A DNA stretch of 41,309 nt from a virus, in IMG/VR virus record IMGVR_UViG_3300005838_000025, positions 1-41,309 of that record; one strand, given 5' to 3'. The stretch's first letter is position 1. Each line of letters opens with the position of its first letter. Shown in pieces: positions 1 through 7,765 of the stretch. A model generated the notes under the pieces. The model had not been told where the DNA came from and did not search any database. It saw only the letters and a list, made by a program, of their open reading frames with translations. Both the position numbers and the translations under genes were made by a program.

Positions 1-47
1 AGAGAAAACATAAAGCCTCTTTTCGGGGGGGGGAATTGGGGGGAAAG

Positions 48-296
48 ATGAAAAGACGTGATGATAGATTCCAGGAATTGAATGCAGAATTCAAGCTCGA
101 GGTATTGAGTAGTCATTATCTTGGAGCGTATGATGAGGGACTGTCGGAAGACGACGACATGTACATTGAGTTACTCAATGACCCAGAGAAGTTAGAGCAG
201 GCCTTAAAGGATGAGTTCGGATCGGGTGAAAGGTACGGTGTAAAGTACACTCTTGAATACGCTTGGGATAACTACAGGCGATATGGATACATCTAG
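48..296 (+). CDS. Hypothetical acidic protein, 82 aa
   Basis: I do not recognise this protein. It is small, acidic in the middle (an EDDD cluster near residue 30) and rich in Tyr near the C terminus; there is no membrane segment or signal peptide. I chose the ATG at 48 rather than an in-frame TTG at 36, because the G-rich stretch ending GGGGGAAAG lies directly before the ATG and the same GGGGAAA-type leader precedes several other genes of this block. It is the first gene of the rightward early cluster. If the genome is circular, its divergent neighbour is the tape-measure-like gene. Confidence 0.6.
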   Translation: MKRRDDRFQELNAEFKLEVLSSHYLGAYDEGLSEDDDMYIELLNDPEKLEQALKDEFGSGERYGVKYTLEYAWDNYRRYGYI

Positions 297-309
297 AGCA
301 AACACTTTT

Positions 310-324
310 TTGCATATCGTGCAA
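310..324. repeat. Short inverted repeat TTGCA-N5-TGCAA
   Basis: Two 5-base arms, TTGCA and TGCAA, flank five bases in the gap between the first and second genes and are followed by a T-rich stretch. It could be a weak terminator for the first gene or an operator just upstream of the candidate promoter at 333-362. The stem is too short and AT-rich to choose between these. Confidence 0.3.
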
Positions 325-332
325 TTATTTTA

Positions 333-362
333 ATGACAGATGACAACATTTAAACATATGAT
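333..362 (+). promoter_or_regulatory. Candidate sigma-70-like promoter
   Basis: ATGACA at 333-338 matches the -35 consensus TTGACA at five of six bases. TATGAT at 357-362 matches the -10 consensus TATAAT at five of six. The spacer is 18 bp. Predicted initiation near 369 leaves a leader of about 24 nt containing the GAGGGGAAAAT ribosome binding site of the gene at 393. It is the best host-type promoter I found in the early block and would drive the rightward genes from 393. Basis is pattern only. Confidence 0.45.
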
Positions 363-392
363 ACATAAAGAAACTGAAGAGAAGGGGAAAAT

Positions 393-644
393 ATGAGAAA
401 GCTACTTGAACTATTACTAACTCCAATCGTCGAAGACATAGCTGCTCACCTGGTAGATGATACTAAAGAAGGGCTCGAGCAATACATCGGGAATGTGAGC
501 CGAGACCTATGTGCAGAGTCTGATAATCACCAGGAGCAGTTGAACGATCTTGAGGCTAAGATTGAGGAGATGAAGACCGAGATAGAGTCACTGAAGGAAG
601 AGATTGACGACATGAAGTCTGAAGGAGTTCGACATGCTCAGTAA
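393..644 (+). CDS. Small coiled-coil protein, 83 aa
   Basis: Function unknown. Residues 1-20 form a hydrophobic or amphipathic stretch (MRKLLELLLTPIVEDI). Residues about 47-77 are heptad-like, with Leu/Ile/Met spaced between Glu, Lys and Asp, as in a coiled coil that oligomerises. GAGGGG lies 7-8 nt before the ATG. It follows the candidate promoter at 333-362 and its end overlaps the next gene by 11 nt, so the two are probably translated together. Confidence 0.65.
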   Translation: MRKLLELLLTPIVEDIAAHLVDDTKEGLEQYIGNVSRDLCAESDNHQEQLNDLEAKIEEMKTEIESLKEEIDDMKSEGVRHAQ

Positions 645-894
645 TAACTACACATCGGTAGACGTCTTCACCAAGGAGCTTGGGTACATAAGAATTGAGG
701 GATACATTCAAGAGGACACTAAGATCGTAGAATGCATACACCTTAAGATTGTCCAGCTTGTACATACTCAAGGTAAAGAGATTGTCATGACCAGAGATGT
801 TGACTACGACATCCTGACAGACGAATTCCGAATCAGCCTAGAAGAGTTAGCATACAAAGAGCATATCGCAAGGATGGAAGAGCAGGATGACTGA
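634..894 (+). CDS. Hypothetical acidic protein, 86 aa
   Basis: Unrecognised. The sequence alternates polar and beta-branched residues (GYIRIEGYIQ; ECIHLKIVQLVH), suggesting a small beta-rich fold, and ends in an acidic EEQDD tail. AAGGAG at 621-626, inside the preceding gene, sits 7 nt before the ATG and supports this start despite the overlap. The last eight bases overlap the tiny membrane-protein gene at 887. Confidence 0.65.
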   Translation: MLSNNYTSVDVFTKELGYIRIEGYIQEDTKIVECIHLKIVQLVHTQGKEIVMTRDVDYDILTDEFRISLEELAYKEHIARMEEQDD

Positions 895-970
895 CATCAA
901 AACAATACTAATCGCAGTCCTGGTAACACCACTGGTTTGGTTTACCATGGCTGTATTAATGTCACTTTAA
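887..970 (+). CDS. Tiny single-span membrane protein, 27 aa
   Basis: A 27-codon frame starts at an ATG overlapping the stop of the preceding gene by 8 nt and stops at 970, fourteen bases before the next start. After MTDIKT the chain is almost wholly hydrophobic (residues 7-27), enough to cross a membrane once. A GAAGAG-type binding site precedes it. Two further phage genes of this size and shape lie at 2760-2831 and 4476-4562, which makes a chance frame less likely. Function unknown; inner-membrane location is inferred. Confidence 0.5.
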   Translation: MTDIKTILIAVLVTPLVWFTMAVLMSL

Positions 971-983
971 CTTAGGGGGAAAA

Positions 984-1406
984 TTGAAAGACCTCAGAAA
1001 TGAAATTGAAGAGTACGTAGATACAATAGACAAACTGAAGGAGAAGGTAAGAAAGAAAACCAATGAAGTAAACAGGCTTCGCAAAGACATGGAGCTCATG
1101 TCTAAGAGGATAACGACAAAGCTCTCAGATGCAGAGATCCTGGAGACGCTGTATGTAACGTTTAAAGAGACACCATTTACAGCAAGTCAGGCACTTGAGA
1201 AAATATCTGTTTCAACTCACCTTCGAGTGGAGATGGTGATTAGAAACGTACAGTTAAACAGCACCAGTTCGCTGGGGGTTAAGTTCATTAAGCCTATGCT
1301 GAATAAGAAAAACGGGAGACTTACTCTTAAGGAGGCTCACGTATATGCAAGTGATAGAACCCCGGAGCAGGGGACAGGCAAACTATATAAAATTAAGAAA
1401 GACTAG
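984..1406 (+). CDS. Coiled-coil protein with possible winged-helix part, 140 aa
   Basis: Residues 1-40 are a charged coiled coil (NEIEEYVDTIDKLKEKVRKK). The remainder has a helical segment beginning ISDAEILETLY-like and then a basic region (KKNGRLTLKEAH), loosely reminiscent of a winged-helix DNA-binding fold, but I cannot assign a family. The start is TTG at 984, preceded by AGGGGGAAAA; there is no in-frame ATG near this point. It lies between the tiny membrane gene and the gene at 1419 in the same rightward cluster. Confidence 0.65.
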   Translation: MKDLRNEIEEYVDTIDKLKEKVRKKTNEVNRLRKDMELMSKRITTKLSDAEILETLYVTFKETPFTASQALEKISVSTHLRVEMVIRNVQLNSTSSLGVKFIKPMLNKKNGRLTLKEAHVYASDRTPEQGTGKLYKIKKD

Positions 1407-1418
1407 GGGAAATAGAAC

Positions 1419-1742
1419 ATGAAGCGATACGAATTAAGAAACGGTAAGGGTAAGGACATTGCATTTACTGGTGAGCTTATCTCAGAGGTAGACTCAAGAG
1501 ACTTTAGGGTTTCACCTGGTCAGGCTGACAGGTGGACAGAGTTGAGGCTATACGAGACCAAGGGTGGTAAGTATATCTGCGAGAGCTGTGGTAGATCAGC
1601 GGTTCGAGGCGAAACAGATCGATTCAATATCAGTGTGGCTGAAACGCAAGGCGACGTCTTCAAAATGTTCCGTTCAAGCTACCTCTCAAAGGCGCTGTTC
1701 GAAGACGCTGGACTTAATGGCAACGTAAGGGAGGTTGAGTAA
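1419..1742 (+). CDS. Hypothetical protein with CxxC knuckle, 107 aa
   Basis: Unrecognised. The one clear motif is a single C-x2-C knuckle (YICESCGRS, residues about 51-59), which could bind zinc if paired with another ligand or in a dimer. The rest is mixed alpha/beta with no membrane segment. AGGGGAAATAGAAC precedes the ATG. Its stop overlaps the next start as TAATG, so translation is probably coupled to the Myb/SANT-like gene. Confidence 0.65.
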   Translation: MKRYELRNGKGKDIAFTGELISEVDSRDFRVSPGQADRWTELRLYETKGGKYICESCGRSAVRGETDRFNISVAETQGDVFKMFRSSYLSKALFEDAGLNGNVREVE

Positions 1743-2245
1743 TGTCAAAGCACTGGACGATTAAAGAACATCGAGAACTAATTAAGTCGGTACATAGAAG
1801 GACGTCTGGATTGAAAAGAAAGAGAGGGTCACCTCGACAGACGACCCCCATCTCAGTGTGGAAGCTAATAGCGGCGGACGTGAATGATGCATGCGGCAGC
1901 AATCGGTCACACTATGGATGCTCGAAGCAGTGGCATGCACTGTCAGAGGACGTTCAAACCACGATGCTGATTAATGACGTTGCTCCTGAGCAGCCAGCAG
2001 CACACCTTCACACGCCAGAAGACTTGCCCAAGGACAGACCCGACTTCGTAACAAGAAGCAAGCTTATCTGGATGGATGAAATAGTGTTTGGGAAGGGTGT
2101 CAAATACACCTTCACATTAGAGGGTGAAATCGACGGGAGGAAACTGGTTCGACTCGAGTATGATGTAGACCTTACTGAAATGAATAAGATTCAAGCTGAG
2201 CGCAGAGTCTTAATGAAGAAGCTAAACGAAGGATGGAAACTATGA
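1742..2245 (+). CDS. Putative Myb/SANT-like DNA-binding protein, 167 aa
   Basis: The first ~70 residues resemble a Myb/SANT-type tri-helical DNA-binding unit. Spaced tryptophans (HWTIKEH near 4-10, SVWKLIAADVN near 38-48, KQWHAL near 62-67) could form the hydrophobic core, and a basic stretch (GLKRKRGSPR) lies between helices one and two. The C-terminal half is charged and unrecognised. Such proteins in phages are usually thought to bind DNA, but the target is unknown. Assignment rests on the Trp pattern only. It sits in a TAATG/ATGA-coupled run of early genes. Confidence 0.55.
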   Translation: MSKHWTIKEHRELIKSVHRRTSGLKRKRGSPRQTTPISVWKLIAADVNDACGSNRSHYGCSKQWHALSEDVQTTMLINDVAPEQPAAHLHTPEDLPKDRPDFVTRSKLIWMDEIVFGKGVKYTFTLEGEIDGRKLVRLEYDVDLTEMNKIQAERRVLMKKLNEGWKL

Positions 2246-2763
2246 AGAGACTAATGAATACGTATAACAGCCTCGAGATTTGGTGCAACGCTTGCTCCGG
2301 AGTGTCGACCCTTGCAGAGGACGGTGGTGAAGCGCAGTTCCTACAGGGCACAGCAAGCATACACCAAGAGTTCCGAAGGACTTCAGAGTATGACCTGATG
2401 GATCTGATGTCAGAATACGAAGTATACAAGGTAGACGAACCATTTGGTGCAGGCAAGGCGCTGATTCTGGGCGATAAGGTCTCGAGACTCAACAGCCTCT
2501 TCGTAGACATAGACAAACTGTCTGGAGTTGTGATTGTGCCTAAGGGCATCAAGGCTAAGGAGAGATTCGCATACGCAATTGATTACATATCCCGGATGAA
2601 CATCGCGATGAGTGGAGACGGTTACCAAGTGGCACTGATGAACGGAGACGGTAAAGTCTTCGAGGTCATTGACCATGTGTCCGACATGGACGATGTCGAT
2701 GAGGTCTGCAAGTATCTCGATCAGTTAGCTAAAACAATTGGGAAGGATGGAGTGAAGCAATGA
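2242..2763 (+). CDS. Hypothetical acidic protein, 173 aa
   Basis: Unrecognised. It has no clear motif, signal peptide or membrane span; it is acidic and looks like a soluble mixed alpha/beta protein (GKALILGDKV, SGVVIVPKGI, YQVALMNGDG). I chose the ATG at 2242 over 2233: it makes a 4-nt ATGA overlap with the preceding gene, and AGGA lies 8 nt upstream. It ends in an ATGA overlap with the tiny membrane gene at 2760. Confidence 0.65.
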   Translation: MKRLMNTYNSLEIWCNACSGVSTLAEDGGEAQFLQGTASIHQEFRRTSEYDLMDLMSEYEVYKVDEPFGAGKALILGDKVSRLNSLFVDIDKLSGVVIVPKGIKAKERFAYAIDYISRMNIAMSGDGYQVALMNGDGKVFEVIDHVSDMDDVDEVCKYLDQLAKTIGKDGVKQ

Positions 2764-2831
2764 TCTTAGAAGCAATAGAGGCACTGTTCACGTTCTGGGG
2801 ATGCGTCTTTGTCTTTAGTCTTTTCAGATAG
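2760..2831 (+). CDS. Tiny single-span membrane protein, 23 aa
   Basis: A 23-codon frame starts at an ATG overlapping the preceding stop (ATGA), with GGAG seven bases upstream. Residues 5-22 are hydrophobic and aromatic (AIEALFTFWGCVFVFS), enough for one membrane pass, ending in Arg. The frame fills the only gap between its neighbours. Function unknown; it resembles the tiny hydrophobic genes at 887 and 4476 in size and character but not obviously in sequence. Confidence 0.5.
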   Translation: MILEAIEALFTFWGCVFVFSLFR

Positions 2832-2849
2832 CGAAACGAAGGGGGAAAC

Positions 2850-4049
2850 ATGAAGAATAATCTAAACCGAGGCGACACACCGATTAGCGATGGGCCGTCA
2901 CCGTACTATAGAAGGGTCCACTCCAGTGAAACACCCATTCGAATAAAGGAGACTTGCTTAGCCCATCCGCAACAGTTTCGTGATTCCATTACGGTCGACA
3001 GCCTGCTTGCGTTATGCGCTCCTGTCTCGCCAACACTGGATGGGACAAGGTCCGAACTCAGAGACTTCCGTGAAGCATATAGTGAAGAATATGCTGAACG
3101 TTTGCAACACGCCCTTACTGACGATGATGCAGCCATAATTAGATCTTGTATTTTCCATGACACCTTGTATGGAAACTGGGTGGCTCAGGGTGCTCCACTG
3201 TTTGAGATTGGACCACTGATGTCCGAAGAGTTTATGAATATCTGCGAAGTCGAAGCAAATCGGGCGGTTTCGGATGGACGACCGAAAGAGGATGGCGCAA
3301 GCATGATAATAAATAAATTGTTCTCCAGGCTCCCGTTCGATATCGCCTATTTTAAGTCTAGCACTATCGGACCAGGGTTGGGCTGCTATGTAGCTAGATT
3401 CACTAAAGGCGACATGAACTATCTACTTTTCTTTGCCGACACTGGAGCAAGGCTAATCGGCTTGACCTACCATAGTTATGGAGATGAATGGTTCATGTCA
3501 CATATCGACATGGGTGAACTTGCTGAGCTAAAAAGGATTCCAGGCACAAAGAACAGCGTCACCGGATTTACAAGGCACTACGACGAAACCTGGCACAAAT
3601 CATCTCTAGATCTTATAGAGCATGAACGAGACTACGTATACGACTGGATGTCGACCCTTTGTGGGCTCTGCCTCTATCTGGAGGCGGTCAATAAGGACGT
3701 TGTGGATACAACCCATAAAGTAAGGGCAAATATTTTCAGCGGAAAAAAAAGCAAGGTACGAAAGGCCATCAACTCAATGATAGGTAAACAAAAGATTTGG
3801 ATTGAAAGAGGTCTTGAGGAGAAGGCGAGTAGAGAGGGAATAACTACTGGACAAAAATTAAGCGCAGGACATATCCGGAGAGGCCATCTCCACACGTACT
3901 ACACCGGAAAGAAGCTTGATGCTGATGGGAATCCACTACCCAAAGATGTTAGAAAGAAGACCGTGAAATGGGTAGCACCAACATGGGTCGGGCCGAGGAC
4001 TCTCACAGAAGAGCCTAGAGAGTATGGAATTAGAGCTCAACAAAGTTAA
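2850..4049 (+). CDS. Unknown 399-aa protein with C-terminal RRGHLHTYY / WVAPTWVGP motif
   Basis: No family name I can give with confidence. GGGGGAAAC precedes the ATG. The C terminus has two linked motifs: HIRRGHLHTYYTGKK (about 346-360) and KKTVKWVAPTWVGP (about 371-384). Similar RGHWR...W(I/V)xP endings occur in many phage and plasmid proteins of unknown role. The N-terminal 300 residues are mixed alpha/beta with Cys and Trp scattered and no membrane span. It is by far the largest gene of the early block. Its 3' end overlaps the next gene by 26 nt. Confidence 0.75.
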   Translation: MKNNLNRGDTPISDGPSPYYRRVHSSETPIRIKETCLAHPQQFRDSITVDSLLALCAPVSPTLDGTRSELRDFREAYSEEYAERLQHALTDDDAAIIRSCIFHDTLYGNWVAQGAPLFEIGPLMSEEFMNICEVEANRAVSDGRPKEDGASMIINKLFSRLPFDIAYFKSSTIGPGLGCYVARFTKGDMNYLLFFADTGARLIGLTYHSYGDEWFMSHIDMGELAELKRIPGTKNSVTGFTRHYDETWHKSSLDLIEHERDYVYDWMSTLCGLCLYLEAVNKDVVDTTHKVRANIFSGKKSKVRKAINSMIGKQKIWIERGLEEKASREGITTGQKLSAGHIRRGHLHTYYTGKKLDADGNPLPKDVRKKTVKWVAPTWVGPRTLTEEPREYGIRAQQS

Positions 4050-4428
4050 GTCAATTTATTATTCCATACTTACAAACATAAGTGTAACCTACACCTACGC
4101 TTTCCCAGAACACAAGCAGGTCTCAATGAGTAAAGATGTAGTCGAGGTAGAATTCGAGCATTACCTTAACGTAATGACGGACGCCATGGACTCAGAGGAC
4201 AATGTAAAGGTGGTCATATCGGCAGAAGTCGTACCGTTCGACGGGGATGAGGGCTACATAACTACCTATGGAGAGGTACAAGTCACCGACATTAAAGTTG
4301 TAGACCCAAAGTATCCAGAGCTTTCAATAGTCGAGAGCGATATAACCGCTGACGAGTACGACAGGATTGAAGACGTAGCCTACCGGCTGGTTGAGGTATC
4401 TGCTGAATACGACGGCTATTACCATTGA
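4024..4428 (+). CDS. Hypothetical acidic protein, 134 aa
   Basis: Unrecognised. It is strongly acidic and beta-prone (KDVVEVEFEHYL, VKVVISAEVVPF, YGEVQVTDIKVV), with no Cys and no membrane span. The ATG at 4024 lies inside the end of the preceding gene, with AGAG upstream. Acidic, beta-rich small early proteins in phages are sometimes DNA mimics or inhibitors of host enzymes, but nothing here proves that. Confidence 0.6.
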   Translation: MELELNKVKSIYYSILTNISVTYTYAFPEHKQVSMSKDVVEVEFEHYLNVMTDAMDSEDNVKVVISAEVVPFDGDEGYITTYGEVQVTDIKVVDPKYPELSIVESDITADEYDRIEDVAYRLVEVSAEYDGYYH

Positions 4429-4475
4429 GACTGTCGGGTGAATACTATAACATCCAAAGATCGGGTCAGGGGCTG

Positions 4476-4562
4476 ATGCTTGATAACCTGGATATTTCGA
4501 TCCTAGCAATCACCTGCATCGTGATCTCCGTGATGTCTATCATATTTCTCGGAAACGAATAG
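4476..4562 (+). CDS. Tiny single-span membrane protein, 28 aa
   Basis: A 28-codon frame with AGGGG five bases before the ATG. After MLDNLD, residues 7-25 are continuous hydrophobics (ISILAITCIVISVMSIIFL), a convincing single transmembrane helix, followed by GNE. It fills the gap between the acidic protein and the transglycosylase. It is the clearest of the three tiny hydrophobic genes in the rightward cluster. It could be an accessory holin-type or membrane-modulating peptide given the adjacent muralytic enzyme; that is inference. Confidence 0.55.
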   Translation: MLDNLDISILAITCIVISVMSIIFLGNE

Positions 4563-4586
4563 AAGCTAAACCAAGAAAGAGTAAGC

Positions 4587-5021
4587 ATGAATTGCCCGCT
4601 CCTATGCCTGACCTTTGTCAGCTCTATATATTCCAACAACATTCAGCACCGAGTTCAAGTATGTGAAGAGGTCGTTAGCTCTGCGGAGTCCCATGACGTG
4701 GACCCAGTGCTCGCAATAGCGGTCTCACACGTCGAGAGTGGGCTTCAGAGAGGACTTGTGTCTTCTGCTGGAGCGGTTGGACCAATGCAGGTCATGCGTC
4801 GATTCTGGTGCAGGTCTGAGCCCTGCAACCTTATTGACGCTGGAATGTATGCACTTAAATACTATGAGCTGAGATATGGTTTGGATGAATCCCTGTGTAG
4901 ATACTCATCTGGTGGAGAGTGTGCTAAGTCAAAAGGACGTCGAGTCTATAGGGATAAGGTAATCAAGATGAGTGAAGTCGTCATGTCGGTTTCGGAAGGT
5001 GTTTGCGTAGATGGTTGCTAA
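4587..5021 (+). CDS. Lytic transglycosylase (SLT-type), likely endolysin
   Basis: A compact 144-residue goose-lysozyme/SLT-like transglycosylase that would cleave peptidoglycan glycan strands. The catalytic Glu is E50 in AVSHVESG, followed by the family GAVGPMQVM motif (62-70) and the ALKYYELRYG...CRYSSGG region (89-110). The N terminus is mildly hydrophobic but lacks the basic start of a good signal peptide. Several Cys could form disulfides. AAAGAG precedes the ATG. It is the only muralytic enzyme I see, so it is the likely endolysin although the holin/spanin cassette is at 21940-23100. A virion-associated wall-degrading role is the alternative. It overlaps the next gene by 11 nt. Confidence 0.8.
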   Translation: MNCPLLCLTFVSSIYSNNIQHRVQVCEEVVSSAESHDVDPVLAIAVSHVESGLQRGLVSSAGAVGPMQVMRRFWCRSEPCNLIDAGMYALKYYELRYGLDESLCRYSSGGECAKSKGRRVYRDKVIKMSEVVMSVSEGVCVDGC

Positions 5022-5571
5022 AGTATCTAGAGAATGCGGGACTTGCACAGCTTGTTGCGAAGTGATGATTGTGCCTGAGCTCAATAAGCCTGCGAACAAG
5101 CCTTGCCAATATGCGAGCGATGGATGCAACATGTATGAGCATCGACCACCCACCTGTAAGGACTGGGACTGCCTTTGGATTAAGGGAGAGTTCAGGGAGA
5201 GGGATCGCCCTGATAAGATTGGATTCGTGTCCTGGATGATGCCCGTAGCTCTTATGCGAGACTGGAAGCATCACGTCGTTGCATTCCGAGAGATCAAGGA
5301 GGGTGCTACCGTTCTAGCTGCGGCTGAGAAGATCATAAAGAAATTTAACAAGGTCGGCATATCTGTAATCGTAATTCGAAAGGAGACCGGCAGAGCCTTC
5401 TACCCAGCTAAGGGTTTTGCGCCCACCATGAGGGCTTCGTTTGAAAAGGAGGGGATGGATTACAAGGAAAGATCCGGAGCTTTCTTTGTTGATCTCGAGT
5501 TCTGCAAGAAGGCATGGCCAGCAGACTACGCGGACGAATCTAGCCTCAAAGAGCTAATACAGATTACCTAG
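5011..5571 (+). CDS. YkgJ-like CxxCxxCC metal-binding protein, 186 aa
   Basis: Residues 9-16 form C-x2-C-x2-C-C (C9, C12, C15, C16) and a second set lies at C32, C39, C49 and C54, with the ...MYEHRPPTCKDWDC... ending. This is the signature of the zinc/iron-chelating YkgJ family (CxxCxxCC). Family members are small metal-binding proteins, mostly of unknown reaction. Residues 75-186 are a mixed alpha/beta extension. The gene overlaps the transglycosylase and its 3' end overlaps by 4 nt the convergent tail gene ending at 5568. Confidence 0.8.
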   Translation: MVAKVSRECGTCTACCEVMIVPELNKPANKPCQYASDGCNMYEHRPPTCKDWDCLWIKGEFRERDRPDKIGFVSWMMPVALMRDWKHHVVAFREIKEGATVLAAAEKIIKKFNKVGISVIVIRKETGRAFYPAKGFAPTMRASFEKEGMDYKERSGAFFVDLEFCKKAWPADYADESSLKELIQIT

Positions 5572-7340
5572 ATCATATCTATAGATAAAAAAGATGCCTT
5601 GATAAACGTCAAGTCGTCAGCCCACTCGTATCCCAGGAACATGAATCGGGTCTCAGTAAAGCCAACATCCTCATCTGTAATAGATACTACAGACATCAGG
5701 GGAAGACCTGTCACCGCCACATCCTCCATCTCGTATGATACCCGCATCCGTATTCCGCCGCGCCTTCTAAGCCTCTCACTGGCTATAGCTCCGGCTGTTG
5801 ATGCGCTTTGAACATCAGGCACAGATATGGAAACGATTGGCCTCTGTCCCCACCTGTCGTAGCTTGCTCTCGCGATCTCGGAATTAAACCTGTCGATGAG
5901 GACGTTATCTGAGTTGTCCGATGATGCACCATTGGCACCATACTGGACTCTAACCTCATTCTCTATCTCACCTAGACCAGTCTGCTGCAGCTCTGTTCTC
6001 TCGATTAAGCTAACGCCATACTCAAAGCTCATTACTGGTGCCTGGTTTACTGGAACCTCGATAGACTGTATAGCAAACTTACCGCCAGCCGAGCCAACAG
6101 CGACAGGAAACTGATTCTCGAGCCTGCTTCGGAAGATGGATTGAAGCGTCTGCCCTTCCTGCTTGGCGTTAATCACAATGTCTGCATCATACTTATTGAG
6201 AAGCGCAAGGCTGGGAGATGTCAGCACCCAGTCAATGTAATCAGCGGATGCTCGTGATGAAGACTGATACATATCGAACAAGACATTTCCAAGACCTCTT
6301 ATTGCCTGACCATCAGCGCCAATCTTGCCTGTAACGCTTTCGAAGTATAGCTCATCCGGATTAAACCCGTCGAGCCGTGGCTCGTGTACCTCCTCATAGC
6401 TGGAGTCGGCATATCGAACAGGGACCGTAACATAGCTAACAGTCCCATCGAGTGCGTCTGGAGCCGTATAACCATTGACTGAACTAAATACACTTACATC
6501 ATTCCATCTGGCGTTAAGCCTAAAGTCAATTTCACCTGAGTAAGAAATCGACTCGTCGCCAACTATGGCGTGGGATGCAACCGGATAAATATATGACCTC
6601 CAGTACTGTGGAGTAGTAGTATTCACCTCAACCTCGTAATAACCCAAAGGTGTGCAGGAAACATTCTTACCGGTGCCATATATTATGGGCACCACCCCAT
6701 CAGACACGTTGTCACTAAAGAATAAATAAAGATTACCAGGGTTATACGTCCCATCCCCAACGGGAATTTCGAGACTCTTAAATTCATAAGCCGAGAACAA
6801 TGGGGCTGACGGCGTGCCAAACAAAGAAGTGAACTCCATTGCAGGCTCAAGCACCGATATGAGCTGAGTAAATCCACCTGGCTCCACAGCGTTGAAGGTC
6901 GTCTTGTTTACGAATCTCCCGTTGTCGAAATAGTTGTTTGGCGGGTACTCGAGTAGGGATATATCTTCTTTCGGCTCGAATGAGAACTCCATGGTGTCTT
7001 CATTTAGTCCGAACCCTACAGACGCAACCTCCCCATCGAATGACTCGTATATCCTTTCTTCCTCGTCCTCAATCCAGATACGTGCCCTGCTGCCTGCAAC
7101 TCGGTTAGAGTTAACAAGTATATCTCCAGGGGTAATGTCGCTCATTACCTTAACGGATGAAGACCCAGAGCTAAGTGATGATGATACAGGGTCCAGCTTA
7201 ACGCCAGGCACACTTAAGCTTACAATGCTGTCCTTGAAGAAGAACTCTTCGCCTGCAATGGTTCGAGCACCAGGCTCACCTGTGGTAACACATAGCTTTC
7301 CTGAGTCCAGTTCAATAACGATGTAAGCATCAACCCTCAT
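5568..7340 (-). CDS. Tail protein, possibly hub/baseplate-like, 590 aa
   Basis: Large beta-rich structural protein, last gene of the leftward packaging/head/connector block. The start overlaps the previous stop by 4 nt. The N-terminal third alternates short strands (KDSIVSLSVPGVKLDP, GDILVNSNRV, ARIWIEDEEERIY) and the C terminus has a region (about 515-590) typical of tail hub-like proteins: a basic SERLRRRGG helix followed by strands ending in FLSIDMI. I base the hub-like suggestion on size, fold character and position after the connector genes, not on a diagnostic motif. Other tail-tip or receptor-proximal roles are possible. Confidence 0.6.
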   Translation of the reverse strand: MRVDAYIVIELDSGKLCVTTGEPGARTIAGEEFFFKDSIVSLSVPGVKLDPVSSSLSSGSSSVKVMSDITPGDILVNSNRVAGSRARIWIEDEEERIYESFDGEVASVGFGLNEDTMEFSFEPKEDISLLEYPPNNYFDNGRFVNKTTFNAVEPGGFTQLISVLEPAMEFTSLFGTPSAPLFSAYEFKSLEIPVGDGTYNPGNLYLFFSDNVSDGVVPIIYGTGKNVSCTPLGYYEVEVNTTTPQYWRSYIYPVASHAIVGDESISYSGEIDFRLNARWNDVSVFSSVNGYTAPDALDGTVSYVTVPVRYADSSYEEVHEPRLDGFNPDELYFESVTGKIGADGQAIRGLGNVLFDMYQSSSRASADYIDWVLTSPSLALLNKYDADIVINAKQEGQTLQSIFRSRLENQFPVAVGSAGGKFAIQSIEVPVNQAPVMSFEYGVSLIERTELQQTGLGEIENEVRVQYGANGASSDNSDNVLIDRFNSEIARASYDRWGQRPIVSISVPDVQSASTAGAIASERLRRRGGIRMRVSYEMEDVAVTGLPLMSVVSITDEDVGFTETRFMFLGYEWADDLTFIKASFLSIDMI

Positions 7341-7765
7341 CCCACAACAATCCCTTGCTTAGTATGGACAACCTTAACCTGTCCGCTGCCTGGAGTGTCT
7401 ATCCCACCACCAGGTACCAGCACGCCACCCTTACCAGCCTTAAACAATCCACGGATCGCTCCGTATCCAACACTCATCCTGCCTAGACTTCTATCTCTCG
7501 CAAACGCAATCGCCTCTTCCTGGAATTGAAAGTCCGTACCACTAAGCTTAGGCTGAGAGAAGCCATCGAGCTCAAACACGTCCCAAAGAACTACCGCACC
7601 GGTAGACCTGCCCTTAACTAGGTATTGCTTCTTCTCCTGCTTGTCCCTGATCTTCGCGAAGCCTTTGCTCCTCTTGTCTCTAATGAATACCTTGCGGACA
7701 TTTCCTGCATCGGTGGAGAAGTAGTCTCTTATCTTACTACTAACCTCATTTGCATACTTACTCAT
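7337..7765 (-). CDS. Putative head-tail connector or tail protein, 142 aa
   Basis: Function not recognised. I use the ATG at 7765, seven codons inside the longest frame: AAAGGGG is well spaced before it and the overlap with the upstream gene falls to 8 nt. The chain starts MSKYANEVSSKIRDYF, has a basic middle (KVFIRDKRSKGFAKIRDKQEKK) and a Gly-rich C terminus (GKGGVLVPGGGID). It is one of three small genes between the minor head protein and the hub-like protein, where phages normally encode completion proteins. Confidence 0.6.
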   Translation of the reverse strand: MSKYANEVSSKIRDYFSTDAGNVRKVFIRDKRSKGFAKIRDKQEKKQYLVKGRSTGAVVLWDVFELDGFSQPKLSGTDFQFQEEAIAFARDRSLGRMSVGYGAIRGLFKAGKGGVLVPGGGIDTPGSGQVKVVHTKQGIVVG

